Source: Levilactobacillus zymae (GTDB lineage: Bacteria; Bacillota; Bacilli; Lactobacillales; Lactobacillaceae). From it: a DNA stretch of 64,000 bases. A model generated the notes under the pieces. It was not told where the DNA came from and searched no databases. It saw only the letters and a list, made by a program, of their open reading frames with translations. Shown piece by piece: positions 53,487 to 62,724 of this stretch (position 1 is its first letter; every line of letters begins with the position of its first letter). The position numbers and the translations under genes were made by a program. Where the stretch lies: contig NZ_JAVLAS010000001.1 in NCBI RefSeq assembly GCF_032190635.1, positions 1,364,001 to 1,428,000 of the forward strand, in the 5' to 3' direction.

Positions 53487-53735
53487 ATGGCAGAAACCAC
53501 GATGGATACATTACTCGTGCGCATTAATGAACTGGCGCATAAGGCCAAGAAAACGGAATTAACGGCTGCCGAAAAAGCCGAACGGGCTGATTTACGGCAG
53601 CAATACCTGAAGCTTTTTCGCGAAAGCTTCAAAAGCCAGGTCGAAATGATGCAGGTTTACGATAAAAATGGTAAAGAGGTCACGCCCGAAAAGGTTCGCC
53701 AGGTCCAACGGGACAAAGGATTACGTGACGATTAG
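53487..53735 (+). CDS. DUF896 family protein YnzC
   Basis: An 82-residue, helical, charged cytosolic protein of the DUF896/YnzC family (INELAHKAKKTELTAAEKAERADLRQQYL and FKSQVEMMQVYDKNG). Function is unknown. In Bacillus ynzC is in the SOS-controlled yneA-yneB-ynzC operon divergent from lexA. Here yneA and yneB are missing and ynzC lies directly beside the SOS box. A GGAG lies upstream of the ATG at 12 bases, slightly long. Confidence 0.88.
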   Translation: MAETTMDTLLVRINELAHKAKKTELTAAEKAERADLRQQYLKLFRESFKSQVEMMQVYDKNGKEVTPEKVRQVQRDKGLRDD

Positions 53736-53742
53736 GGTAGTG

Positions 53743-53773
53743 GGGTGAGTCTTTTTGGAGATTCACTCTTTTA
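53743..53773 (+). terminator. Weak terminator of ynzC
   Basis: GTGAGTCT (53745-53752) pairs with AGATTCAC (53759-53766) with one G-T pair, followed by a broken T-run. Confidence 0.55.
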
Positions 53774-53833
53774 TTTTGGGTTAAGTTTGTGTAAAATTGT
53801 CTAATGAATGCTTTTGTAAGGGAGGGAAACGTC

Positions 53834-54064
53834 TTGTCAACTGGAATTTGGATCCTTATCGTGATCGTCGTCGGAATTGCCTGTGCCGTCGGGGGCTTTT
53901 TCGGTGCTCGCAAATACATGGAAAACTACCTGAGAGACAATCCGCCTATTAATGAAGATCAATTACGAGCCATGATGTTACAGATGGGGCAAAAGCCATC
54001 GCAACGAAAGCTTCATCAAATGATGAATGCCATGCAACAACAATCCCGTAATACTAAGAAATAG
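53834..54064 (+). CDS. YneF family protein (UPF0154)
   Basis: A 76-residue membrane protein: one N-terminal transmembrane helix ([21 protein letters not shown]) followed by the conserved [21 protein letters not shown] and a Met/Gln-rich tail. Function unknown. GGAGGG lies seven bases before a TTG at 53834, giving MSTGIWILI, whereas the ATG at 53804 lies before that RBS. It follows ynzC as in Bacillus. Confidence 0.88.
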   Translation: MSTGIWILIVIVVGIACAVGGFFGARKYMENYLRDNPPINEDQLRAMMLQMGQKPSQRKLHQMMNAMQQQSRNTKK

Positions 54065-54079
54065 CTTCGTTAATGGAAG

Positions 54080-54112
54080 ACTCGTCGCCAGCGGTTGGTG
54101 ACGAGTTTTTTT
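54080..54112 (+). terminator. Terminator of yneF
   Basis: ACTCGTC (54080-54086) and GACGAGT (54100-54106), with inner CCA/TGG pairs, followed by a T-run. Confidence 0.88.
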
Positions 54113-54199
54113 GATTGCTTTTTTAGCGGAGTTCGCTAGAATAGTTAAGTCTGCTATAATTAGTTTCTAATCGTATTTTAATTTAAGGAGGGATGCTGG

Positions 54200-55967
54200 G
54201 TGAGTATCTTTAAAAAATTAGCGTGGTACTTTCGCCTTGAGTGGCGACGTTACTTGGTCGGAGTCATCGGGCTATTATTAACGGCCATCATTGCTATCGT
54301 ACCGCCCCGAATTATCGGGAATATGGTCGACAGTATCCACGGACGGACGATGACCGGGTCACTATTAGCGTTTGATCTAGCGTTGGTGACCGGCGCGGCG
54401 GTGGCCCAGTATGTGACGCGCTACATGTGGCGTAATGCCATCTGGGGTGGTGCGGCACGGTTGGAACAGCTTTTAAGGGATCGATTGTTCCAACACTTTA
54501 TGCGTATGGACCGCACCTTCTATCAGCGTTACCGAACGGGAGACTTGATGGCTCACGCCACTAACGACCTGGAAGCCGTGCAACGGGTGGCTGGCGGGGG
54601 AATCCTCCAATTTGCCGACGCCATCATTACTGGGGGAACCACGTTGATTGCCATGATGGCCTTGATTAACTGGCGGTTGACGTTACTAGCAATCATTCCG
54701 TTTCCGTTTTTGGCGGGAGTGTCTTGGTTTTTGGGGCAAAAAATTCACCGGGCGTTTGGTAAGTCCCAGGCAGCCTTTTCGCGATTGAACAACAAGGCTC
54801 AGGAAAGCATTAGTGGTATCAAGGTGATTAAGGCGTTAGGCCAGGACCAAGAAGACATTGCCGACTACAATCGACAGATTGCGCAAACCATTCAGATCAA
54901 CCGGCACGTCAACCACTTAGATTCGTTGTTCGATCCGGGGATTACCCTGATTATTTCCATCTCGTACGTGGCCACCATCGTGCTCGGGGGAACCTTTGTC
55001 ATGCAAGGGACCATCACCATCGGTAATCTGGTCTCCTTTATCAGTTATCTGGCCATGATGGTCTGGCCGATGTTTGCCGTGGGGATGTTATTTAATACCA
55101 TGGAACGGGGCAACGCCAGCTATGACCGGGTCATGGAACTATTGAACCAGCAAAGTAAGGTCATTGACAAAACGGATGGGTTAACGACGCGGCCGCAGGG
55201 GGCCCTGAACTACCACGTGACGCAGTTCAACTATCCCGACGACGAACAGACCAGTCTACACGATATCAACTTTGACCTCGCAGCCGGCCACACCCTGGGT
55301 ATCGTGGGCCGGGTAGGTGCTGGTAAGTCGTCCATCATGAAATTAATTTTGCGCGAATTTGACGATTATCAAGGTGAAATTAGGTTTGGGGGGCACCCCA
55401 TCAAGGATTATGCGCTAGACAGTTATCTGCCGGCTATCGGCTACGTGCCGCAGGAAAGCTTCCTATTCTCGGATAGCATTCTGGAAAACATTCGGTTTGC
55501 CCGGCCCCAGGCAACGGAAGCCCAAGTGGTCGCTGCGGCGAAAAAGAGTGATCTGGCCCACCAAATCGCCCAACTGCCGGCCGGTTATGCCACCCAGGTT
55601 GGTGAAGACGGCATCTCGCTGTCCGGGGGCCAACGTCAGCGGTTAGCGATTGCCCGGGCGTTATTGATCAATCCGGAACTCCTGATCTTAGACGATGCGT
55701 TGTCCGCGGTCGACGCGGAGACCGAAACCGAAATTCTCACGAACCTGCGCCAAGAACGGGCCAACAAGACCACAATCATCGCGGCGCATCGGTTAAGTTC
55801 GGTGATGAACGCCGACGAAATTATCGTGATGGATCACGGTCAGATCATCGAACGGGGGGGGGGACCATGCCAGCTTAATGGCCACCCACGGTTGGTATTA
55901 CCAGATGTTTACGCAACAACAATTAGAAACCCGCGTCAAGGGAGGCGAGACGAATGGCCACGAATAA
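54200..55967 (+). CDS. Heterodimeric multidrug ABC exporter, first subunit, frameshifted at a poly-G run
   Basis: Half-transporter with six membrane helices and an ATPase domain (LmrC/BmrC/YheI-like). Walker A is GRVGAGKSS, signature LSGGQRQRL, Walker B LLILDDALSAVD with Asp replacing the catalytic Glu, so it supplies the degenerate ATP site. After IIERG the frame meets ten G (55854-55863). Read literally, the last about 50 residues are nonsense-like and run to a stop at 56017. With one G fewer the frame gives DHASLMATHGWYYQMFTQQQ, a normal ABC C-terminus, ending at 55967. This overlaps the next start by 14 bases. GTG start with AAGGAGGG. Confidence 0.88.
55854..55863 (+). repeat. Ten-G homopolymer in the ABC exporter gene
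   Basis: Ten consecutive G within the codons after IIER. Six or nine would keep the expected frame, while ten puts the C-terminus out of frame. Such tracts are prone to slippage in the cell and to sequencing error. Confidence 0.95.
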
Positions 55968-57747
55968 AACGACGGAATCGGTGTGGGCGCACAGCATGTC
56001 CACCAAGGAACAGCTGACGGTGATTAAACGGTTGATCAAGTTCGCTGCGCCTTACAAATGGTTCTTTATCGGGTCGATTCTCTTTTCGGCGCTGATCAGC
56101 GGAATTAACGTGTTCTTGCCGTGGCTGCTCCAATTGTATATGGATCATTACCTGCGCCGCGGTTCGGCCACGTTAGGTATCATGTGGCTGTTCGCTGGGC
56201 TTTACCTGTTCGGGATGGTGGTCAAGGCGTTGACCCAGTATTGGCAGAACTACACCAGTACCATGGGCGCCGAGTACATGCTAGAAGGTGTGCGGCGGCA
56301 CCTGTTTGCCGATTTGCACGGTAAGGGGATGCGCTACTTTGACCAGACCCCCGGGGGCTCGATTCTGTCCCGGTTGATGAACGATACCATGACCTTCTCG
56401 AACTTTTGGGCGCTATTTAACACGCTGATTTTTGCCGTGTTTGCGGTGATTACTTCAGTCGTTGCCATGGCACTGACCGACTGGACGGTCGCGTTAGCCA
56501 CATTGCTGCTGGTGCCATTCCTGCTCTTTGTAATTTGGTACTATCAGAAGTTTAGTTCGCGGGTCTACCGGCGGATGCGGGAACGCTTGAGTGAGCTCAA
56601 CACGAAGCTTAGCGAAGCGATTACCGGCATCAGCGTAATTCAGGAATTTCGGCAAGAAAAGCGAATGGCAACGCGGTTTGAAAAGACCAATGAAGCGTAC
56701 TACGGCACGCGGCGGGCCATGATTCGAACCAATTCGTTACTCCTCAGTCCCATGATTAACCTGCTCTACGCGTTAGGGACGGTGATTGTGCTGGGACTAT
56801 TCGGCTTACGCGGTATGCACGAGGTTGTGGCGGCCGGGGTCGTGTACGCCTTTATCACCTACCTGAATAACTTTTATAGCCCGATGAGTCAGATGATGGA
56901 TAGTCTGAGCGACTTTCAAAACGGGATGGTCGCCGGTTCGCGGGTCTTGAAGATTCTTGACGACCGAACCTTGGCGCCGCAACAACACCCCGTGGCTGGG
57001 GCTCAGATTACTCAGGGAAAGGTCGAATTTCGGCACGTGACGTTTGGTTACGACCCTAAGCACCCGGTCTTAAAGGACGTGTCCTTCGTGGCCGAACCCG
57101 GGCAAACCGTGGCGTTGGTCGGGGAAACCGGGTCGGGAAAAACCTCGACGATTAACGTTTTAATGCGCTTCTACGAATTCCAGAGTGGTCAAGTTCTGAT
57201 TGATGGGCGTGACATTCGGGAGTATCCGGCCGCAGAATTACGGGCTAAACTGGGACTGGTCCTTCAGGAACCGCAACTCTTCTACGGGGACATTCAGAGT
57301 AACATCCGGATGTTTAATCCCGCGATTACCGACCAGCAGGTTCACCGGGCGGCCCAGTTCGTGCAGGCCGATGAGTTTATCGATCGGTTACCTCAGGGCT
57401 ACGCGACACCCGTCTTGGAACGCGGGACCGAATATTCGGCCGGTCAGCGCCAATTGATCACCTTCGCGCGGACCGTGGTGACCGATCCCAAGATTTTGAT
57501 CTTAGACGAAGCGACGGCCAACGTCGACACCCAAACGGAAACCATGATCCAGACTGGGTTGTCCCGCTTACGGGCCAATCGCACCACGGTAGCCATCGCG
57601 CACCGATTGTCCACGATTCAAAACGCCGACTTGATCCTGGTCTTGCATCAAGGCCACATTGTCGAACGCGGAACCAATGATGAACTGATGCGTCAACGGG
57701 GTTATTACTACGAGATGATCCAACTGCAAAATGCAGCGCACGCTTAA
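55954..57747 (+). CDS. Heterodimeric multidrug ABC exporter, second subunit
   Basis: Partner half-transporter (LmrD/BmrD/YheH-like), 597 residues with six membrane helices and an ATPase domain. Walker A is GETGSGKTS and Walker B ILILDEATANVD with the catalytic Glu intact. The signature reads YSAGQRQLI, not LSGGQ, so with the first subunit it forms one proper and one degenerate ATP site, the hallmark of heterodimeric exporters. Exported substrates cannot be told from sequence. The ATG lies in the last codons of the first gene in its corrected frame, with GGAGGCGAG upstream. Confidence 0.92.
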   Translation: MATNKTTESVWAHSMSTKEQLTVIKRLIKFAAPYKWFFIGSILFSALISGINVFLPWLLQLYMDHYLRRGSATLGIMWLFAGLYLFGMVVKALTQYWQNYTSTMGAEYMLEGVRRHLFADLHGKGMRYFDQTPGGSILSRLMNDTMTFSNFWALFNTLIFAVFAVITSVVAMALTDWTVALATLLLVPFLLFVIWYYQKFSSRVYRRMRERLSELNTKLSEAITGISVIQEFRQEKRMATRFEKTNEAYYGTRRAMIRTNSLLLSPMINLLYALGTVIVLGLFGLRGMHEVVAAGVVYAFITYLNNFYSPMSQMMDSLSDFQNGMVAGSRVLKILDDRTLAPQQHPVAGAQITQGKVEFRHVTFGYDPKHPVLKDVSFVAEPGQTVALVGETGSGKTSTINVLMRFYEFQSGQVLIDGRDIREYPAAELRAKLGLVLQEPQLFYGDIQSNIRMFNPAITDQQVHRAAQFVQADEFIDRLPQGYATPVLERGTEYSAGQRQLITFARTVVTDPKILILDEATANVDTQTETMIQTGLSRLRANRTTVAIAHRLSTIQNADLILVLHQGHIVERGTNDELMRQRGYYYEMIQLQNAAHA

Positions 57748-57805
57748 CCTCTGAATTGCACCGAGTGAACTGTCGAGGTGCGGTTTAACGGTGCTGATCA
57801 GAACG

Positions 57806-57843
57806 TAAAAAAACGCGTCTGGGAGTTTTCCCAGGCGCGTTTC
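57806..57843. terminator. Bidirectional terminator
   Basis: AAACGCG and TCTGGG pair with CCCAGG and CGCGTTT with A/T flanks; it serves the ABC exporter and the convergent plsC. Confidence 0.87.
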
Positions 57844-57851
57844 GGGTTTCA

Positions 57852-58544
57852 CTACTTTTTTTCCAGTTTCTTTTCAGCCTTTTCCTCAGTTTGTTCAAGT
57901 TTTTGGGCTTTAGCGGCTTGTTTTTCGCCCGTGACGTCCACGTAATGGAAAGTTGGGTCAATTTCGCGGTCCAATTGGTCGAAGGCCCGTTGCATTTGTT
58001 GCTCAACTTGGGCCAAGCCCGCTTCGTCGAGTTTGAGCTTGCGATCAACGGTGATGGGCTGCCCGTAAGCTACGGTGACTGGTTTACGGGTGAGTAACTG
58101 TTTAAAGGTCAACGGCCCTTGGTAGACCGTAGGGATCAAGGGAACCTTGGCCATCTTGGCAATCACGGCCGCACCGCCCTTGAGCTCGGCGGAGTGCCGA
58201 CTACCGGACGGAAAGATGATTAACGATAGGTCGCCTTGGCGGAGAATTCGGACTGGTGTTTTGATGACCGAGGGCCCCGGATGATCCCGATTTACCGGAA
58301 AAGCATTGGCATGATTCAAAATCCATCGTAAAATTGGATTTTGGAACAACTCTTCTTTCGCCATAAAGCTAAACTTCCGGGGACTGGCCCCCAACGCAAA
58401 GTAGATGGGGTCGAACCAAGTCCGGTGGGGACCCACTAAGATGTAGGGCCCATCCGGTAAGTCTTCGCGGTGCAGGTATTTAGCGTGACCGTTGATTAGG
58501 GCCAACAGCACGCGGATAAACCCGCGTAAAAACGAATAGAACAT
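57852..58544 (-). CDS. plsC: 1-acyl-sn-glycerol-3-phosphate acyltransferase (PlsC type)
   Basis: Membrane acyltransferase making phosphatidic acid. The catalytic H-x4-D motif is GPHRTWFDP, with the second block FPSGSRH (glycerolphosphate binding) and VPLIPTVYQGP. One N-terminal hydrophobic segment is present. The C-terminus is a charged Lys/Glu/Gln coiled-coil tail of about 25 residues, longer than the core family. AGGAG lies ten bases before the ATG at 58544; the longer frame to 58658 overlaps the divergent gene. 230 residues. Confidence 0.9.
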   Translation of the reverse strand: MFYSFLRGFIRVLLALINGHAKYLHREDLPDGPYILVGPHRTWFDPIYFALGASPRKFSFMAKEELFQNPILRWILNHANAFPVNRDHPGPSVIKTPVRILRQGDLSLIIFPSGSRHSAELKGGAAVIAKMAKVPLIPTVYQGPLTFKQLLTRKPVTVAYGQPITVDRKLKLDEAGLAQVEQQMQRAFDQLDREIDPTFHYVDVTGEKQAAKAQKLEQTEEKAEKKLEKK

Positions 58545-58649
58545 GGGTGACGCACTCCTCTCACAGTGAACCTTTATCTGTCTAGTATGCAAAAAAAACG
58601 GGGGGGTTGCAAGCAATCTCCCCATAATTTGAAAGGATGGGATGCCGGA

Positions 58650-59399
58650 ATGGGGCAACCACAGTTACGTCCGGGCGAACGAATCGACCAACTTTACAGT
58701 CAGGATATTCAAATCATTCAAAGTCCCGAGGTCTTTGCATTTTCTTTAGACGCCGTACTTTTGGCGGCGTTTGCCAAGTTGCCAACTAAGGCCAATAGTC
58801 ATACGGTAGACCTCTGCGCCGGAAACGGTGCCGTGGGACTATTTATGAGTCAGCGAACCAAGGGACAGATCGCCGAGGTAGAGCTGCAACCACGCTTAGC
58901 GGACATGGCCCGCAGAAGCGTAACGCTCAACCAACTAGACGGGCAGATGACGGTCTATCAAGGGGACTTGGCCGAGGTGAATCAATGGATTCCTAAGGAT
59001 TCGGTGGACGTCGTAACGTGCAACCCGCCGTACTTTGCGGACCTACCGGATAGCCAGAAGAACCCCAACCGCTACCTGGCTATCGCTAGACACGAAATCA
59101 CCACCACGCTGGCTACGGTCGTTGCGACCACTAGTGGATTACTTAAAATGAACGGTAAGGCCTACTTCGTCCACCGCCCCGATCGGTTATTAGAACTTTT
59201 AGCGGTTATGCAGGCCCATCGACTAGCCCCCAAACGCATCCGCTTGGTCTACCCCAAGCCGGAAAAGGAGGCCAACATGGTGCTGGTGGAGGCCATTAAG
59301 GACGGTAAACCCGGCGGTCAGCGCTTTTTGGCTCCCCTGACGGTCTACGATGCCACCGGTCACTATACGGCGGAAGTGGGGCGACTGTTGTATGGCTAA
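58650..59399 (+). CDS. tRNA1(Val) adenine-37 N6-methyltransferase family (TrmN6/YabB)
   Basis: Class I SAM methyltransferase of 249 residues. The SAM block is [17 protein letters not shown], and the catalytic motif CNPPYF is that of N6-adenine methylases. [26 protein letters not shown] at the start is family-typical. The frame opens at 58566, but AAAGGA precedes the ATG at 58650. It overlaps the GIY-YIG gene by eight bases; the pair yabB-yazA is conserved in Firmicutes. Confidence 0.9.
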   Translation: MGQPQLRPGERIDQLYSQDIQIIQSPEVFAFSLDAVLLAAFAKLPTKANSHTVDLCAGNGAVGLFMSQRTKGQIAEVELQPRLADMARRSVTLNQLDGQMTVYQGDLAEVNQWIPKDSVDVVTCNPPYFADLPDSQKNPNRYLAIARHEITTTLATVVATTSGLLKMNGKAYFVHRPDRLLELLAVMQAHRLAPKRIRLVYPKPEKEANMVLVEAIKDGKPGGQRFLAPLTVYDATGHYTAEVGRLLYG

Positions 59400-59661
59400 G
59401 GCCTATTACTTTTACGTCTTGCTCTGCGCGGATAATTCGTTTTATGGTGGGTTCACGACCGACGTCGCTCAGCGATTTGCGACCCACCGTGCGGGTAAAG
59501 GGGCTAAGTATACCAGGGCCCATCCGCCCGTGCGGGTCCTGTACCAGGAAGCCTTTAAGACCAAGCATGACGCGCTGCACGCCGAGTGGGCCTTCAAGCA
59601 CCAATCGCGACAAAAAAAAGTGCGTTTTTTGCGGGCTCACGGGGTTACCCTCCCGCAGTGA
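59392..59661 (+). CDS. GIY-YIG domain protein, YazA/YhbQ type (UPF0213)
   Basis: An 89-residue single-domain GIY-YIG nuclease-fold protein. [19 protein letters not shown] carries the YVL...YGG form of the motif; [17 protein letters not shown] follows with the conserved Arg and His. Its role is unclear, though structure-specific nuclease activity has been considered for the family. The ATG at 59392 lies inside the end of the methyltransferase gene, so the two are coupled. Confidence 0.9.
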   Translation: MAKAYYFYVLLCADNSFYGGFTTDVAQRFATHRAGKGAKYTRAHPPVRVLYQEAFKTKHDALHAEWAFKHQSRQKKVRFLRAHGVTLPQ

Positions 59662-59701
59662 ACTTTCCGAAAGCGTTCCCGTGAAGATTTAAAGGGTTTC
59701 A

Positions 59702-59710
59702 TGATAAGAT
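59702..59710 (+). promoter_or_regulatory. Extended -10 promoter of D-LDH
   Basis: TGA followed by TAAGAT, about 50 bases ahead of the GTG start. The -35 is poor. Confidence 0.4.
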
Positions 59711-59762
59711 AGGAACGTAGTTTAGTGATTTAGCACGCAAAATACTTAAGGAGGAACCGACT

Positions 59763-60758
59763 GTGAAGATTATTGCTTATGGAATTCGCGACGACGAACG
59801 ACCATACTTAGAACAATGGTCGCAAGCCCAAGGAATTGAAGTGAAGGCTGTTAGTCAGCTGTTAGATGATACTACGGTGGACTTGGCTCACGGATATGAC
59901 GGAGCAGTGGTTTATCAACAAAAACCGTATACGGCGGCCGTGTTAGATAAATTGGCGGCCCTAGGCATTACCAATCTGTCCTTGCGTAACGTGGGGGTCG
60001 ATAACGTCGACGCCGATGCCGTTAAACGCAACGGCTTTAAGGTGACGAACGTTCCCGCCTATTCACCGGCGGCGATTGCGGAGTTTACGGTAACCGAACT
60101 AATGCGGTTACTGCGGCGGACACCGACGTTTGACCGTAAACAGGCCCAGGGGGATCTACGCTGGGCGCCGGACATTGCCGACGAGTTAAATTCGATGACC
60201 GTGGGGATTGTGGCGACCGGCCGGATTGGTCGTGCGGCGTTAAAGATCTACCAAGGTTTTGGGGCGAAGGTGATTGCCTACGACGTTTTCCACAATCCGG
60301 AACTGGAAAAGCAGGGGATTTACGTGGATACCTTAGATGAGCTCTACGCGCAAGCCGATGTGATTTCATTGCATGCTCCGGCCACTAAGGATAACCAGCA
60401 TATGTTAAATGATGCGGCCTTTGCGAAGATGAAGACCGGCGTGTGGATCGTTAACCCGGCACGAGGAGCGCTGGTGGATACCGATGCGTTGATTCGGGCT
60501 CTGGATAGCGGAAAAGTCGCGGGGGCAGCGTTGGATGTGTACGAAGATGAAGTGGGAATTTTTAACACCGATTTCGGTAGTTTCGAGGCCATTCCAGACG
60601 AACGGCTGAAGAACCTGATGCGTCGCGATAACGTGTTGATCAGCCCCCACATCGCCTTTTACACCAAGACGGCCGTGAAGAACATGGTTCAATATGCGTT
60701 AAATAATAATAAGCAATTAATTGAAACGGGTCAGGCGGAAAACGAAGTTCAGTTTTAG
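59763..60758 (+). CDS. ldhD: D-lactate dehydrogenase
   Basis: NAD-dependent reduction of pyruvate to D-lactate, a main fermentation step. It belongs to the D-2-hydroxyacid family: MKIIAYGIRDDERPYLEQW at the start, the dinucleotide loop GIVATGRIG (148-156), and the catalytic residues Arg234 (NPARGALVD), Glu263 (YEDE) and His296 (SPHIAFY). The 331-residue length is normal. Some D-LDH-like enzymes act on other 2-keto acids, but the sequence closely resembles classical lactobacillus D-LDH. GTG start with AAGGAGG eight bases before. Monocistronic. Confidence 0.93.
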   Translation: MKIIAYGIRDDERPYLEQWSQAQGIEVKAVSQLLDDTTVDLAHGYDGAVVYQQKPYTAAVLDKLAALGITNLSLRNVGVDNVDADAVKRNGFKVTNVPAYSPAAIAEFTVTELMRLLRRTPTFDRKQAQGDLRWAPDIADELNSMTVGIVATGRIGRAALKIYQGFGAKVIAYDVFHNPELEKQGIYVDTLDELYAQADVISLHAPATKDNQHMLNDAAFAKMKTGVWIVNPARGALVDTDALIRALDSGKVAGAALDVYEDEVGIFNTDFGSFEAIPDERLKNLMRRDNVLISPHIAFYTKTAVKNMVQYALNNNKQLIETGQAENEVQF

Positions 60759-60767
60759 CTAGCCACT

Positions 60768-60811
60768 AAAAACACCATCTCCGGTCAAATACGACGGGGA
60801 TGGTGTTTTTA
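60768..60811. terminator. Bidirectional terminator
   Basis: AAAAACACCATC (60768-60779) pairs with GATGGTGTTTTT (60799-60810), with inner CCG/CGG. It serves ldhD and the convergent HAD gene. Confidence 0.92.
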
Positions 60812-60821
60812 GGTGTCTCGA

Positions 60822-61535
60822 TTAGAGTTGCATCACGCCGCTTAGGGCGAGTAGGAGATTCTGTAGCTCGGTGGGGTCCTCGACGGTTTGGTCAGGGGTC
60901 CAATCCCCATCGGGCATTTCAAAGTTGCGATGGTTAAACCAAAAGGCTTGCCAACCGGCTTGCTTAGCGGCCCGGATATCTAGGCTGTAGCAATCGCCCA
61001 CGTAGACGGTTTCGCTAGCGCGGAGATTGAGCCGCCGATTCATCATGGTGAAAATCTGGGGATCGGGCTTCGCGACGCCGGCTTCTTCAGACGTCAGGAT
61101 AGTGTCGCGGTCGATCCAGCGGTGCATCTGCAGACGCATCACCTTGGCTAACTGATAATCCGTTTTACCATTGGTAATGATGCCCAGCTGATACTGATCT
61201 TTAAGTTGATCGAGCGCTGTCGCTAGACCGGGAAACAGCTTGATGTCCTGAAGACCTTGCACGTAGGCTGCTTGAAAGGCCGCTGCGGCTTCCGGGGTTA
61301 CCGGAGGAAGGTCCTGAGCGTGCAGAGCGTTGTTTAACCGCGTGAGGTGCCAATCTGCCGTTCGTCGGGAAGTCAGGGGCTTGGCCAGCTGACCGCTTTG
61401 GCGGCGATAGGCTTGAAACGTCCTGGTTAGATCAAAGCTAGTTGGCACCTGAATAATCGGCGCTAAGGCGGCGACAAACGGCGCCTTTTGGTCATAGAGC
61501 GTGTCATCAACATCGAAGACGACCGCTTTTATCAT
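60822..61535 (-). CDS. HAD superfamily hydrolase
   Basis: A 237-residue HAD-IA (YjjG/haloacid-dehalogenase-like) phosphatase. Motif I is FDVDDTLYD, motif II ITNGK, and motif III/IV GVAKPDPQIF and YVGDCYSLDIRAA. The substrate is probably a nucleotide or sugar phosphate. AGGAGG lies eight bases before the ATG at 61535; the ATG six bases upstream is less well placed. Divergent from rpsB. Confidence 0.9.
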   Translation of the reverse strand: MIKAVVFDVDDTLYDQKAPFVAALAPIIQVPTSFDLTRTFQAYRRQSGQLAKPLTSRRTADWHLTRLNNALHAQDLPPVTPEAAAAFQAAYVQGLQDIKLFPGLATALDQLKDQYQLGIITNGKTDYQLAKVMRLQMHRWIDRDTILTSEEAGVAKPDPQIFTMMNRRLNLRASETVYVGDCYSLDIRAAKQAGWQAFWFNHRNFEMPDGDWTPDQTVEDPTELQNLLLALSGVMQL

Positions 61536-61622
61536 GTGCATTTCCTCCTGTCTAAGTTCCCTAGCAGTTTATCATACCTCCGTTAAATTGTCAATTTTTT
61601 CTAAAGTTTTTACGGTTTTGGC

Positions 61623-61651
61623 TTGTGTTTCGGTGGGGGCTTTTGTATAAT
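61623..61651 (+). promoter_or_regulatory. Promoter of rpsB
   Basis: TTGTGT (61623-61628), a 17-base spacer and perfect TATAAT (61646-61651). The implied leader is about 115 bases. Confidence 0.72.
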
Positions 61652-61657
61652 AACTGT

Positions 61658-61773
61658 CGGTGCGTATGCGCCAATTCACACCTTGCGTGATGGTCGCGGG
61701 GGTGCTCGTGATGAGTTCCGTGACCAATTGAGCGCCGGGGAGGAAATCAAAAACTATTTGGAGGCATTTTATC
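61658..61773 (+). promoter_or_regulatory. Candidate S2 (rpsB) leader with three-way junction
   Basis: The leader can form a three-way junction. The outer stem is GCGCCAATT (61668-61676) with AATTGAGCGC (61726-61735), one bulge. An arm TCAC/GTGA (about 61676-61690) and an arm TGGTC-g-CGG with CCG-t-GACCA (61691-61726) complete it. The position before rpsB suggests autoregulation by S2; that is inferred. Confidence 0.5.
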
Positions 61774-62577
61774 ATGGCTGTTATTTCAATGAAACAACTG
61801 CTCGAAGCCGGTGTCCACTTTGGTCACCAAACGCGTCGTTGGAACCCAAAGATGAAGCAATACATCTTTACGGAACGGAACGGCATCTACATCATCGACT
61901 TACAAAAGACGGTGAAGTTGATCGACGCTGCTTACAACTATATGAAGGACGAAGCATCTAAGGGTGCCGTGGTTCTGTTTGTCGGGACTAAGAAGCAAGC
62001 TCAAGATTCCATCGAAGAAGAAGCTACCCGTGCGGGCCAATACTACGTTAACCACCGTTGGTTAGGTGGGACTTTGACCAACTGGGAAACGATCCAAACG
62101 CGGATCAAGCGTCTGAAGAGCTTAAAGAAGATGGCAACTGACGGGACGTTTGACGTCTTACCTAAGAAGGAAGTTTCCTTGTTGAAGAAGTCTCAAGACA
62201 AGTTGGAACGGTTCTTAGGCGGGATCGAAGACATGCCTAAATTGCCTGACGTGCTGTTCATCGTTGACCCACGTAAGGAACAAATCGCGGTTCACGAAGC
62301 ACAAAAGTTGAACATCCCGATCGTTGCCATGGTTGATACCAACACCGATCCAGATGACATCGACGTTGTGATTCCTTCTAACGATGACGCTATCCGGGCC
62401 GTTCGCCTGATCACTTCCAAGATGGCTGATGCCATTGTTGAAGGTCGTCAAGGGGAAGACCAAGTTGACGAAAAGACTTTCGAAGGTAAGAAGGATGACG
62501 CTGCCAAGGATGGCCAAGCTAAGTCTGACAACTCGATGGAAGACATCGTTAACGCCGTTGAAGGCGACAACAAGTAA
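61774..62577 (+). CDS. rpsB: 30S ribosomal protein S2
   Basis: 267-residue ribosomal protein, last to join the 30S subunit. [20 protein letters not shown] at the start, [13 protein letters not shown] and [19 protein letters not shown] are family blocks. The C-terminal 35 residues form an acidic/Lys-rich tail common in lactobacilli. TTGGAGG precedes the ATG. It begins the conserved rpsB-tsf-pyrH series. Confidence 0.98.
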   Translation: MAVISMKQLLEAGVHFGHQTRRWNPKMKQYIFTERNGIYIIDLQKTVKLIDAAYNYMKDEASKGAVVLFVGTKKQAQDSIEEEATRAGQYYVNHRWLGGTLTNWETIQTRIKRLKSLKKMATDGTFDVLPKKEVSLLKKSQDKLERFLGGIEDMPKLPDVLFIVDPRKEQIAVHEAQKLNIPIVAMVDTNTDPDDIDVVIPSNDDAIRAVRLITSKMADAIVEGRQGEDQVDEKTFEGKKDDAAKDGQAKSDNSMEDIVNAVEGDNK

Positions 62578-62633
62578 TTAAATGCAAGGTTCCCGGTTCG
62601 GGAACTTTCCAAATACACGCTTTAAAGCACCTT

Positions 62634-62685
62634 AGGCTGGCTTAATAAGGACCGTTAATGGCCTGAGATTAGGTCAGCCTTTTTT
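62634..62685 (+). terminator. Terminator/attenuator between rpsB and tsf
   Basis: AGGCTG with TTAAT pairs with ATTA and CAGCCT (imperfect inner part), followed by six T. A small hairpin GTTCCCG/CGGGAAC precedes it (about 62589-62605). It would reduce tsf transcription relative to rpsB unless read through. Confidence 0.75.
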
Positions 62686-62724
62686 AGGCGCTAACGTTAT
62701 GATTATAAAAGGAGGCCATTACAC

